A DNA stretch of 64,000 nt from JBGPLJ01 sp035644395 (GTDB lineage: Bacteria; Pseudomonadota; Gammaproteobacteria; Steroidobacterales; Steroidobacteraceae): contig DASQOR010000084.1 of NCBI GenBank assembly GCA_035644395.1, positions 1 through 64,000 on the forward strand. Reading direction: 5' to 3'. Made by a program: the position numbers and the translations under genes. Positions 18,608 through 27,091 of the stretch are shown piece after piece (the stretch's first letter is position 1; every line of letters begins with the position of its first letter). The notes beneath the pieces were generated by a model that was not told the origin of the DNA, did no database searches, and saw only the letters and a program-made list of their open reading frames with translations.

Positions 18608-18672
18608 ACCGTTATCGTACACCTCGTACGGTGTTACCCTTCGCTCAGGAAGCCACTGCGCCAGTTGCTGAA
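18608..18672. promoter_or_regulatory. Divergent promoter region with inverted repeat
   Basis: A 65-bp gap between two divergent operons. It holds an inverted repeat ACACC-TCGTAC-GGTGT (18619-18634), inside a longer imperfect symmetry GTTATCGTACACC / GTACGGTGTTACC. Direct repeats of CGTAC are also present. This is a plausible operator that would control both operons together. No regulator gene is adjacent. Confidence 0.35.
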
Positions 18673-19596
18673 ATGCAGTTCGATGTAGCCGTAATCGCCG
18701 ATCTGTGCGTCGACATCCTGATCAAAGGAGACGTCGTACCGGTTTGGGGCCAGGCGGAGGTGTTCGTCGAGGACTACTGCCTGGAGCTCGGCGGATCGGC
18801 CGGGATCTTCGCTTCGCAATTCGCGCGGCTCGGCGGAAAGGTCGGTCTATACGGCAAGGTGGGGAACGATCTGTTCGGGCATTATCTGCGGGACCGCATC
18901 ACGGGCCTCGGGATTGCAGCGGATCACGTGTTCACGTCGGAGCGGTTCAGGACACCGGTCGGGCTCGGCCTGATCATGAAAGCGGACCGGGCAATGCTCA
19001 CCTACCGGGGATGTCTGCAGGAGCTCAGCTTCGAAGCGGTCGAAGCGTCGGGATTGCTCGCGCAGGCCCCACATCTTCACATTGCGGGTTACTTCCTGCT
19101 CGAGGCCTTGCGCCCGCACTGGCCCGAGTTGCTGCCGAGGCTCAGGCAGCAGGGCATGACGGTGTCACTCGATACCAACTGGTCTCCCGCCGGGGACTGG
19201 GACGCCGTGCGGGAGATCCTCGGCTACGTGGACGTGTTCGCGCCCAATGAAGAGGAGGCTTTGCACATCTCCGGGACGGACAACGTCGAGGACGCTCTGC
19301 AATGGCTGAGCCGGCTCGTGAAGTTGACGGTGATCAAGCGGGGAGCGCGCGGCGCCGTGGCTTCTGACAGAGAGTCGGGCAATCGAGTCGATCTCCCGGC
19401 CGAATCGCTCGATGAGCGGAGCATCGCGGACACGACGGGCGCCGGCGACAACTTCGATGCCGGGTTCCTCTACGCGTGGTTGAAAGGCGCCCCGCTCGCC
19501 CATTGCGTCAGGCTTGGCGTGCGCTGCGGTACGGCAAGCCTCACACGCATGGGCGGCATCGAAGGACAGCTCGTTGGCAACGCGGAGTGCAACTGA
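18673..19596 (+). CDS. PfkB-family carbohydrate kinase
   Basis: A ribokinase/PfkB-type sugar kinase, 307 residues from the ATG at 18673. The N-terminal part has the VIADLCVDI strand and the GGSAGIFASQFARLGGKVGL substrate-lid region, and the C-terminal PfkB signature DTTGAGDNFDAGF contains the catalytic base Asp (about residue 259). The frame is open to a GTG at 18631, but the family starts at MQFDVAVIADLCVD. It phosphorylates a sugar or sugar derivative with ATP. It is followed 1 bp later by the Gfo/Idh dehydrogenase, so both are surely co-translated. Confidence 0.92.
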   Translation: MQFDVAVIADLCVDILIKGDVVPVWGQAEVFVEDYCLELGGSAGIFASQFARLGGKVGLYGKVGNDLFGHYLRDRITGLGIAADHVFTSERFRTPVGLGLIMKADRAMLTYRGCLQELSFEAVEASGLLAQAPHLHIAGYFLLEALRPHWPELLPRLRQQGMTVSLDTNWSPAGDWDAVREILGYVDVFAPNEEEALHISGTDNVEDALQWLSRLVKLTVIKRGARGAVASDRESGNRVDLPAESLDERSIADTTGAGDNFDAGFLYAWLKGAPLAHCVRLGVRCGTASLTRMGGIEGQLVGNAECN

Positions 19597-19597
19597 A

Positions 19598-20686
19598 ATG
19601 GCGAAGCGCGACACCGTTGGAGTCGGCCTGGTTGGCTCCCAGTTCATCAGCACGATCCACGCGGAAGCTTTGCGGATGGTGCCGCAGGCCGAGGTGCTGG
19701 CCGTGATGTCGCCCACGGAAGGCCACGCGCGCGACTTCGCATCGAAATACGGCATCGCACACCCCTTCAAGGACCTGGATGCGATGCTCGCGCTGGACGA
19801 AATCGACATGGTGGTCGTCGGCGCACCGAATTTCGCCCACTGCGAGATAGCGGTCAAGGCCGCAAGGGCCGGCAAGCACGTCGTCGTCGAAAAGCCGCTG
19901 TGCCTGAATCTCACGGAGGCGGATCGCATGATTGCGGCATGCGCCGAGGCTCGCGTGAAGCTGATGTACGCAGAGGAGCTTTGCTTCACACCCAAGTACG
20001 TGAGGCTGAAGCAATTGCTCGATGACGGTGTACTCGGCGATCCCGTGCTGCTCAAGCAGTCCGAGAAGCACGATGGCCCGCATGCCGCGCATTTCTGGGA
20101 CGTCGAGCGCTCGGGCGGCGGCGTCACGATGGACATGGGCTGTCACGCGATCCAGTTCTTTCGCTGGCTGAATCCCAATCAGCCGGTAAAAAGCGTGTAT
20201 GCGCAGATGAACACCAGCGTCCACACCGCCAGGACACGCGGCGAGGACAACGCGATCATCATCCTCGAGTTCGCGAACGGCGTTGTCGCCCTCGCCGAGG
20301 AAAGCTGGACCAAGCCCGGCGGAATGGACGACCGTGCCGAGATCCACGGTTCGAAGGGCGTGGCCTACGCGGACTTGCTCCACGGCAATTCCATCCCGAC
20401 GTACAGCACGACAGGGGTGGGCTACGCGGTGGAGAAAGCCGGCAGCACCATCGGGTGGAGTTTCGTGATGTACGAGGAGATCTGGAACTACGGCTTTCCG
20501 CAGGAGTTCCAGCACTTCGTCGATTGCGTCCTGCACGACCGCCAGCCGCTGGTGACCGGAGCAGACGGCAAGGCGGTCCTCGAGATCCTGTTCGCGGCGT
20601 ATGAATCCGCGGGCGCGGGCCGCAAGATCATGCTGCCCTCCTCGACCCGGGCGGACATCCCCTTTGATCTTTGGAAAAAGCGCTAG
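19598..20686 (+). CDS. Gfo/Idh/MocA-family dehydrogenase
   Basis: An NAD(P)-dependent sugar dehydrogenase, 362 residues. The Rossmann start VGVGLVGSQFISTIHAEAL (7-25) binds the cofactor; EKP at 98-100 carries the conserved Lys; the DMGCHAIQFFRW stretch is the usual site of the catalytic His/Asp in this family. The start at 19598 lies one base after the kinase stop. In family members the C-terminal open beta sheet decides the substrate (sugar, inositol, amino sugar), which I cannot read. It is the second gene of the kinase operon. Confidence 0.92.
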   Translation: MAKRDTVGVGLVGSQFISTIHAEALRMVPQAEVLAVMSPTEGHARDFASKYGIAHPFKDLDAMLALDEIDMVVVGAPNFAHCEIAVKAARAGKHVVVEKPLCLNLTEADRMIAACAEARVKLMYAEELCFTPKYVRLKQLLDDGVLGDPVLLKQSEKHDGPHAAHFWDVERSGGGVTMDMGCHAIQFFRWLNPNQPVKSVYAQMNTSVHTARTRGEDNAIIILEFANGVVALAEESWTKPGGMDDRAEIHGSKGVAYADLLHGNSIPTYSTTGVGYAVEKAGSTIGWSFVMYEEIWNYGFPQEFQHFVDCVLHDRQPLVTGADGKAVLEILFAAYESAGAGRKIMLPSSTRADIPFDLWKKR

Positions 20687-20711
20687 CCACCGCGGGCTCA
20701 CGAACGCTCGC

Positions 20712-21425
20712 ATGGCCAAAGTCCATCATTGCCGTGATTATCAGGAGATGAGCCGGGAAGCCGCTGCACGTGTCATCGCGGCGACGGCGGCGAAGAGTGA
20801 TTCGTTGCTCTGTGCTCCGACCGGCAACTCACCGGCAGGGCTCTATCAGGAGCTGATTCGGGAAACCGGGAGGAAGCCGGATCTCTTCGGGAGCCTCAGG
20901 ATCGTCAAGCTCGACGAGTGGCTGGGTGTGCCGGCGAGCGATGCCGCAAGTTGCGAGCATTTCCTCAGGAGCCGGCTTCTCGAGCCACTTGCGATCACGG
21001 CGCAACGGTATATTTCCTTCGATTCGGAAACGGGGGACCCGTCGAAGGAATGCGCCAGGATAAGCGCGGAGCTCAAGCGCCAGGGCCCGATCGATCTCTG
21101 CATTCTCGGCCTCGGAAAGAACGGCCACATCGGCTTGATCGAGCCCGGCCGCGCCCTCAAGACCCATTGCCACGTCGCGCAGCTGTCCGAGGAAACGCTG
21201 CGGCACGCGATGATGAGTTCCCGCGAGCCCAAGCCGGCATACGGAATGACGCTCGGCATCGGCGATATCCTGCGGGCCCGGAAGATTGTGCTGCTGGTCA
21301 CCGGCCAGGGGAAAGAGCGCGTCATCGCGAATTTTCTCGAGGCCACCGTGACCACGGACCTGCCCGCCACCTTCTTGTGGCTGCATCCCGACGTCGAAGT
21401 CTTCCTGGATGACAGCAGCGGCTAG
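20712..21425 (+). CDS. NagB-like glucosamine/galactosamine-6-phosphate isomerase-deaminase
   Basis: A 237-residue protein of the NagB/RpiA/6-phosphogluconolactonase fold. The residues expected for amino-sugar-phosphate deaminases are present: Asp68 in KLDEWLG, His139 and Glu144 in GLGKNGHIGLIEPG. The protein is shorter than E. coli NagB (266) and nearer to AgaI-type enzymes (about 250), which act on galactosamine-6-phosphate. I place the start at 20712 where family similarity begins. With the kinase, dehydrogenase, symporter and amidohydrolase it suggests degradation of an amino sugar or a modified hexosamine. The exact substrate is unknown. It ends 4 bp inside the convergent phosphatase gene. 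Confidence 0.85.
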   Translation: MAKVHHCRDYQEMSREAAARVIAATAAKSDSLLCAPTGNSPAGLYQELIRETGRKPDLFGSLRIVKLDEWLGVPASDAASCEHFLRSRLLEPLAITAQRYISFDSETGDPSKECARISAELKRQGPIDLCILGLGKNGHIGLIEPGRALKTHCHVAQLSEETLRHAMMSSREPKPAYGMTLGIGDILRARKIVLLVTGQGKERVIANFLEATVTTDLPATFLWLHPDVEVFLDDSSG

Positions 21426-22522
21426 CGTTTGCCCAGCGCCTCGACTAGCGACGGCGCCGCGGCGCGATTGAAGGAGCGGAAGTCCTCACCGACCAGCGCC
21501 GCGATGGTCGCGGCGATTTGCGATTGGGTTACCGCCGGTACGTTGCGCCGCTCGCCGAGCGGTGGTGTGTCCGGGCCGATCACGGCGATCCAGATATTCT
21601 CCGAGCCCTTCTGTTCGACCCCGTGGTCCTTCCACTCGACGGGCCCGCTGCCCCGGCCGTGATCCGTCGAAATAATCAGCGTCGTCTTGTCCTTGTAGCC
21701 TGGAGTCGACTGGATCTGCCGCCAGAGATCGGCCATGTACGCATCGAACGAGTGCGCGGTTTCGAGAAAGTTGTCGTAACGGCTCATGTGCTGCCAGGTA
21801 TCCGTATCCCCGTAACCGATGAACATGACGCGCGGCTTGTGGGTACGAAGATGGTCGCGCACGGCGACGTGCAGGAATGAGTCGAAGGGATCGGAGCCTT
21901 CGAGACGGGTCGTCGTCTGGTAAAGCTCGGTCAGCAATTCGCCCCGCGGGCTCTTGTCGCTTGCATCGACGAGGGTTTCGCCTGCGCGGATGGGGAGGCC
22001 ACTGCGCTTGCCATTGAAGATGTCGGCGAACGTCGCCCAGGTGCCGAAAATCTCGACCTTCCCCGTGAAGCCCGGCCGCGTATTGAGCCACTCGAACACC
22101 GTGACGTTGGGATTCGGCCCGAATTCATTCGAATCGACGCGGGGATCGGCGACGCCGGTCGACATCTCGTTGTAGCCGGGATAGGAGAACCACATCGTGT
22201 TCGCAACCTGCGCGACGCTGCCCGCCTGCTGGTTGCCGAACAGCTGCCCCTGGGTCGCAACGGTCCCCCACAGGAAAGGAAACAGGAGCTTGCGCCGCAC
22301 GGCCGGATCGTCGCTCCAGTACTTGCGCTTGAGTTCATCGACCGGAGTCCAGCTGCCGCCGGCGTCGGTGAGGAGCGTCGGATCGACGCCGGTAAACACC
22401 TCTTGCCAGCGCACGCCGTCGGCGATCACGAGGATCACGTTCTGCGTCTTGCCGGCCCAGGCGGCCGATGCGACAGACAAGCCAACGGCTGCCAGGAAGA
22501 ACAATTTCACGAATCGGGACAT
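21422..22522 (-). CDS. Secreted alkaline-phosphatase-superfamily protein
   Basis: A 366-residue secreted protein of the alkaline phosphatase/phosphodiesterase superfamily. Signal peptide MSRFVKLFFLAAVGLSVASA with cleavage near AWA-GK. Metal-binding motifs: VILVIADGVRWQEVF (Asp ligand and nearby nucleophile region), GYGDTDTWQHMSRYD (Asp and His ligands), and ISTDHGRGSG (Asp-His). This is the arrangement of type I phosphodiesterase/nucleotide pyrophosphatase-like and sulfatase-like enzymes. Start at 22522 gives a normal signal peptide. It may release phosphate or cleave a phosphodiester in the periplasm; its relation to the sugar island beside it is unproven. Confidence 0.82.
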   Translation of the reverse strand: MSRFVKLFFLAAVGLSVASAAWAGKTQNVILVIADGVRWQEVFTGVDPTLLTDAGGSWTPVDELKRKYWSDDPAVRRKLLFPFLWGTVATQGQLFGNQQAGSVAQVANTMWFSYPGYNEMSTGVADPRVDSNEFGPNPNVTVFEWLNTRPGFTGKVEIFGTWATFADIFNGKRSGLPIRAGETLVDASDKSPRGELLTELYQTTTRLEGSDPFDSFLHVAVRDHLRTHKPRVMFIGYGDTDTWQHMSRYDNFLETAHSFDAYMADLWRQIQSTPGYKDKTTLIISTDHGRGSGPVEWKDHGVEQKGSENIWIAVIGPDTPPLGERRNVPAVTQSQIAATIAALVGEDFRSFNRAAAPSLVEALGKR

Positions 22523-22551
22523 GAGGGACTCCAATTCAGGCCACTGCATTG

Positions 22552-23325
22552 TTATCGCTTTGCCGCCGCTCTCGCGGCGTTGAGGAGCGGCTCGATTACG
22601 TCCATTGGAAACGGAAAGATAATCGTCGAGTTCTTGTCGGCGGCGATCACCGTCAGCGTCTCAAGGTACCGCAGCTGCAGCGCCTGCGGCTCGCGTGCGA
22701 GGATCTGGGCCGCCTCCAGCAACTTCTCGGCGGCCTGTTGTTCGCCTTCGGCGTGGATGATCTTGGCGCGACGCTCCCGCTCGGCCTCCGCTTGTCGCGC
22801 GATGGCGCGAATCATCGATTCGTTGATGTCAACGTGCTTGATCTCCACCATGGTCACTTTGATGCCCCACGCATCGGTCTGACTGTCGAGTATCTTCTGG
22901 ATATCGAGGTTGAGGCGCTCACGCTCGGACAGCAGTGTGTCGAGCTCGTGCTTGCCGAGCACCGCACGCAACGTCGTCTGCGCGAGCTGGCTGGTGGCGT
23001 TGAGAAAGTGCTCGACCTGGATGATGGCCTTTTGCGGATCCACGACCCGGAAGTAGACCACGGCGTTGACCTTGACCGAGACGTTGTCCCGCGTAATGAC
23101 GTCCTGCGGCGGTACGTCCATGGTCACGAGGCGCAAATCGACGCGCACCATCTGCATGATTCCCGGGATGACGAGCGCCAGACCCGGACCTTTGACTTTC
23201 CAGAAACGTCCGAGCAAGAAGACGACGCCGCGCACATATTCCCGAAGAACCCGGATACACCTCAGCGCGAGCGCGATCCCCAGCAGTAGCGCAATGACCC
23301 ACACAATGCTCTGATCCAATGGCAT
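22552..23325 (-). CDS. Slipin / SPFH-domain membrane protein
   Basis: A stomatin-like SPFH/band-7 protein, 257 residues, with one N-terminal membrane span (about 7-22) and the band-7 domain (REYVRGVVFLLGRFWKVKGPG, about 28-200). The C-terminal part is a charged coiled coil (RQAEAERERRAKIIHAEGEQ). The pair with the NfeD-like protease gene, 1 bp upstream, is a standard prokaryotic slipin/STOPP operon thought to act in membrane quality control or lipid-domain organisation. Confidence 0.92.
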   Translation of the reverse strand: MPLDQSIVWVIALLLGIALALRCIRVLREYVRGVVFLLGRFWKVKGPGLALVIPGIMQMVRVDLRLVTMDVPPQDVITRDNVSVKVNAVVYFRVVDPQKAIIQVEHFLNATSQLAQTTLRAVLGKHELDTLLSERERLNLDIQKILDSQTDAWGIKVTMVEIKHVDINESMIRAIARQAEAERERRAKIIHAEGEQQAAEKLLEAAQILAREPQALQLRYLETLTVIAADKNSTIIFPFPMDVIEPLLNAARAAAKR

Positions 23326-23326
23326 G

Positions 23327-24817
23327 TCAGTCTCCTGGTGTCCGAACGGCTGGTTGCAGATTCTTGGGACTCACGTGCAATGTCAGACCGTGCACGGCGG
23401 TGACTCGAACGCGTTGCCCGAGCGCCAGAGGAACGTCACTCGTAACTCGCCAGCGCTCACCGTGCACCTGGGCGTAACCTTTACCATTGTCGGCCTCGAG
23501 AAGCTCGCCTTCAAAGCCGATCAGCTCTTCCTGGCCGCTGACAATCGGTCTGCGGCGCGCGCGCATGGCCATGGTGACGACCAGCAGCAGGAAGCAGGCA
23601 CTGACGACCGCCAGACCGGCAAGCAGAGACAGTGATACGTCGGCACCTGCCGTGTCTCGATCGAAGAGCAACAGGCCTCCGAAAATGAAGGCTGCAATGC
23701 CACCGATGCCAAACACACCGAAGCTCGGCAGGAAAAACTCCGCGGCGAGGAGCCCGAGCCCAAGAACGAGCAGCGCGAGGCCCGCATAGTTCACCGGCAG
23801 CGCCTGGAACGCGAACAATGCCAGGATGAGACAAATGGCGCCGATGACTCCCGGCACACCAGAACCTGGATTTGCAAGCTCAAAGAAAAGGCCATACATG
23901 CCGAGCATCATCAGGATCAGGGCGACATTCGGATTTGCGATGGCCGATAGCAGTCGCGTGCGCCAATCGGGCTCGATGAACTCAACGTGCGCTCCAGCCG
24001 TCGTCAGTCGAAGCGGCGTTGTTCCGACTCGAACGGCGCGGCCATCGATCTTGCGCAGAAGATCGGTGACATCGTCAGCGATGACGTCGATCACTTTCTG
24101 GCGTAGCGCTTCATTGGCCGACAGGCTCGCAGCCTCGCGTACGGCACGCTCGGCCCACTCGGCATTGCGCCCGCGCAACTGCGCGAGGCCGCGAATATAC
24201 GCCGCGGCGTCGTTCACTTGCTTCGCCGCGAGCGCGTCCTTCGGCATCGCCCGCGGCTGGTCGGCGTCAGGCGCGTGACTATTGGGTTTGCCGGCGGGCC
24301 TTGCGGTCGGCGTTGAGGGTGGTGGCTCGGAGGTTGGTGACGAGGCGTCACCCGGAGGCGTCCCGCCAATTTCTATCGGCGTCGCTGCGCCAAGCGTCGT
24401 CGCCGGCGACATAGCCGCAACGTGGCTCGCATAGAGGATATACGTGCCGGCGCTCGCGGCGCGCGCCCCGTTCGGCGCCACGAACGTTGCAACCGGCACG
24501 GGCGACGCCAGAATATCGCGAATGATGTCCCGCATGGCGCTGTCGAGCCCGCCCGGGGTATCCATGCGGAGGACAACGAGCGCGACATGCCGCTCCGACG
24601 CACGGCGCAGCGCACCGTGGACGAAGGATGCCGCCGCCGGCGTGATCGCTCCATCGAGCGCAACGACCCGGACCACCGACGGTGCTTGTGAAATCTCCTG
24701 CGGAGCCTGCTCAGAAGCCTCGAGATCAACACGCAAGAACACCAGCAGAAGTGTCAATGCCCTCGCGACGATGGCGGGTAATCGGTTGCTGCAGAATCGA
24801 CAATGTGTCCGCTTCAT
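23327..24817 (-). CDS. NfeD-family membrane-bound ClpP-class serine protease
   Basis: A 496-residue NfeD protein with signal peptide or membrane anchor (MKRTHCRFC then a hydrophobic run), an N-terminal ClpP-like protease domain (about 50-260; PNGARAASAGTYILYASH carries the nucleophilic Ser and AAKQVNDAAAYIR the Lys), several membrane spans (about 300-420) and a C-terminal NfeD OB-fold domain (about 440-490). A linker rich in proline and threonine lies at about 150-190. In archaeal and bacterial homologues the protease cleaves the hydrophobic tail of stomatin partners. It sits directly upstream of the slipin gene. An alternative start at 24877 would add 20 unlikely residues. Confidence 0.9.
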   Translation of the reverse strand: MKRTHCRFCSNRLPAIVARALTLLLVFLRVDLEASEQAPQEISQAPSVVRVVALDGAITPAAASFVHGALRRASERHVALVVLRMDTPGGLDSAMRDIIRDILASPVPVATFVAPNGARAASAGTYILYASHVAAMSPATTLGAATPIEIGGTPPGDASSPTSEPPPSTPTARPAGKPNSHAPDADQPRAMPKDALAAKQVNDAAAYIRGLAQLRGRNAEWAERAVREAASLSANEALRQKVIDVIADDVTDLLRKIDGRAVRVGTTPLRLTTAGAHVEFIEPDWRTRLLSAIANPNVALILMMLGMYGLFFELANPGSGVPGVIGAICLILALFAFQALPVNYAGLALLVLGLGLLAAEFFLPSFGVFGIGGIAAFIFGGLLLFDRDTAGADVSLSLLAGLAVVSACFLLLVVTMAMRARRRPIVSGQEELIGFEGELLEADNGKGYAQVHGERWRVTSDVPLALGQRVRVTAVHGLTLHVSPKNLQPAVRTPGD

Positions 24818-25144
24818 GGCGACCTTGCCGCGAGCACCACGCAGGGAAGCAGCGCCGCGCTCCGGGGCGGTTGTCATTGTAGTCCGTCGATCCTACACCG
24901 CATGACACGCAACCCACCTGCGTACTCGGCTCGTAGGACGCCGGTTGGCGGGCACGCACCCGTTGGCAACCTATTGATCGTCTGTGGTCACCGAGGATGA
25001 CGGCACGTCACGTAAGTCACTGTTTTGACCAGCATCCGGCGGCCGTCGGGTCGAATCGGTCGCAAATCGAAATTGGCGTGGTCGCCACACCGAGTCGCGA
25101 CATCACGGGAGTCGAATGACGAACTCGACTACCGATGTGACGCT
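24818..25144. other. Intergenic region
   Basis: About 330 bp between the NfeD-like gene (leftward, start 24817) and the end of the REC-GGDEF-EAL gene. It must carry the promoter of the NfeD/slipin operon. I see a symmetrical GAGTCGA / TCGACT pair near 25108-25130 that may fold at the 3' end of the signalling operon, but it has no T-run. No convincing gene is present. Confidence 0.4.
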
Positions 25145-27091
25145 CTAGCGATACGCCGCCAGCTTGCTGTGCGTACGCGAGGCTTCGTCTGCCGCGGAGC
25201 GGTCCTCGGCTTTCTGCCAGTCGCGGACCAGCTCGGCAAATTCGGCCGCGGGGAGCGGCGGACTGAAGTGGAAGCCCTGGTACTGATCGCAGCCGAGGGC
25301 GCTCAGAAACTTGAGCTGCTCGGGCGTTTCAACGCCTTCGGCGACCACTTTGAGCTGCAGACTGTGGGCCAGTGAAATGATCGCCTGAACGATCGACCCA
25401 TCATCGCTCCGGGACGTCAGATCCTTGACGAAACTGCGATCGATCTTGAGCTTGTCGATTGGAAAGCGACGCAGGTAACTCATGCTCGAATAGCCGGTAC
25501 CGAAGTCGTCGACCGACACCAGCACGCCCATGCGGCTCAACTGCTCGAGAATGGCGGCGGACTCTTCCGGATCGGTCATCACGGCGCTCTCCGTCAGCTC
25601 GATCTCGAGAAAGCGCGGGTCAAGCCGTGCGTCCGCAAGGGCACTGCGAACGATCTCGAGCAGGTCGCCGCGTCGAAACTGCGCGGCCGCCACGTTGACG
25701 GCAATGCGCAGCGGCGGCAGACCCGCGTGTTGCCAGGCCGCGCACTGACGGCAGGCTTCCTGCAGAACCCACGCGCCGATCTCGTGGATCAGTCCGCAAT
25801 CCTCCGCCAGGGGAATGAATTGCATGGGCGCAATCAGGCCGCGCTCCGGATGGTGCCAGCGGATGAGCGCCTCGGCGTTGCGAACGTCGCCGGTCGCCGT
25901 GTCGACCTTCGGTTGATAGTAGAGCTCGAATTGCTCGAGCTTCAGCGCCTGGTGCAGATCGCTCTCGAGGCTCACCCGCTCCACGGCCAGCACATTCATG
26001 CCGGCGGCGAAGCGCTGAAGATTGTTGGGGCCCCGTTGCTTCGCGAAATACATCGCGGCATCGGCATGCGCGAGCAGACTCTCCGCCGAGGCGCCATCTT
26101 GCGGGTAGCAGGCGATGCCGATACTCGAGGAGACGTGCAGTTCAACGCCGGCATAGCGGATGGGCAGGCGCAGCGCGGCGTTCGCCTGCCGGGCCATCTC
26201 CTCGGCATCGGCCTCCGCCGCCGAGGGGCTCACTACCAGCACGAATTCATCGCCGCCAACGCGGGCCACCGTGTCGATGCTGCGAGCGACGCCGAGCAGG
26301 CGCCGCGCAACCTGGTTGATAACGGTGTCGCCGGCGCGATGGCCCAGCGAGTCGTTGATCAGCTTGAACCGGTCGAGGTCGAGCATCAGCACGGCGAACG
26401 GCTGGCGATCCCGGCCGGCGTGCACGATAGCCTGAGCCAGCCGGTCGTCGAGCAACGCGCGGTTCGGCAACCCCGTCAGTGCATCGTGAGTGGCCAGATG
26501 GCGCAGCTGCTGGTTCGCGGCCTCGAGCCCTTCGGTACGGGCGGTGATGACCTCCTCCAGGGACTCGACGTGCTTTCTGAGCGCGCGCTCGTGCTGCCAC
26601 TTGCGCGACAGGGCGCTCGCGCACTGCAGGACTTCGATCGGCTCGAACGGCTTCTTCAGGATGAGCAGCTTGTCGGAATAGCCGAGCCGCTCGACGACAT
26701 CCACCCAGTCGTAGTCCGAATGCGCCGAGCAGATGACGACCTGCATGTCCGGATCTTTTTCCCAGAGGCGCTCGATGGTTTCGAGACCATCCCAGCCTGG
26801 CGGCATCCGCATGTCGACGAACGCCATGGCGTACGGCCGACCGGCCTGCCGGGCGCGTTCGGCGCATTGCACCGCCTGCTGGCCCTGCAGGGCAAAATCG
26901 ATCGAATAGCGGGATGGCTGTGCGGGTGGCGCTGCGGCGTCTCCGAACAGCAGGCTTTCCGCCGCGGACAGGTTCGCGTCGACCGACGCGTTCCTCGCGA
27001 GGATCCTGCGAAAATCGTCGTGGATCGCCGCGTTGTCGTCGGTGACCAGGATGCGAATCTCGTCGATTCGCTCGGTCGCAGCGCCACTCAT
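25145..27091 (-). CDS. REC-GGDEF-EAL response regulator
   Basis: A three-domain c-di-GMP enzyme of 648 residues. The receiver domain has the acidic pocket VTDDN (17-20) and phosphoacceptor Asp93 in FVDMRMPPGWDG. The diguanylate cyclase domain carries an intact GGDEF at 279-283. The phosphodiesterase domain has EALIRW (407-412), ELTESAVM, DDFGTGYSS and AEGVETPEQL, so both output domains look catalytically competent. Its start overlaps the stop of the MHYT kinase (ATGA, 27088-27091); the two form a cognate two-component pair in which the kinase controls c-di-GMP level. It lies 30 bp or more from any other gene. Confidence 0.95.
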   Translation of the reverse strand: MSGAATERIDEIRILVTDDNAAIHDDFRRILARNASVDANLSAAESLLFGDAAAPPAQPSRYSIDFALQGQQAVQCAERARQAGRPYAMAFVDMRMPPGWDGLETIERLWEKDPDMQVVICSAHSDYDWVDVVERLGYSDKLLILKKPFEPIEVLQCASALSRKWQHERALRKHVESLEEVITARTEGLEAANQQLRHLATHDALTGLPNRALLDDRLAQAIVHAGRDRQPFAVLMLDLDRFKLINDSLGHRAGDTVINQVARRLLGVARSIDTVARVGGDEFVLVVSPSAAEADAEEMARQANAALRLPIRYAGVELHVSSSIGIACYPQDGASAESLLAHADAAMYFAKQRGPNNLQRFAAGMNVLAVERVSLESDLHQALKLEQFELYYQPKVDTATGDVRNAEALIRWHHPERGLIAPMQFIPLAEDCGLIHEIGAWVLQEACRQCAAWQHAGLPPLRIAVNVAAAQFRRGDLLEIVRSALADARLDPRFLEIELTESAVMTDPEESAAILEQLSRMGVLVSVDDFGTGYSSMSYLRRFPIDKLKIDRSFVKDLTSRSDDGSIVQAIISLAHSLQLKVVAEGVETPEQLKFLSALGCDQYQGFHFSPPLPAAEFAELVRDWQKAEDRSAADEASRTHSKLAAYR

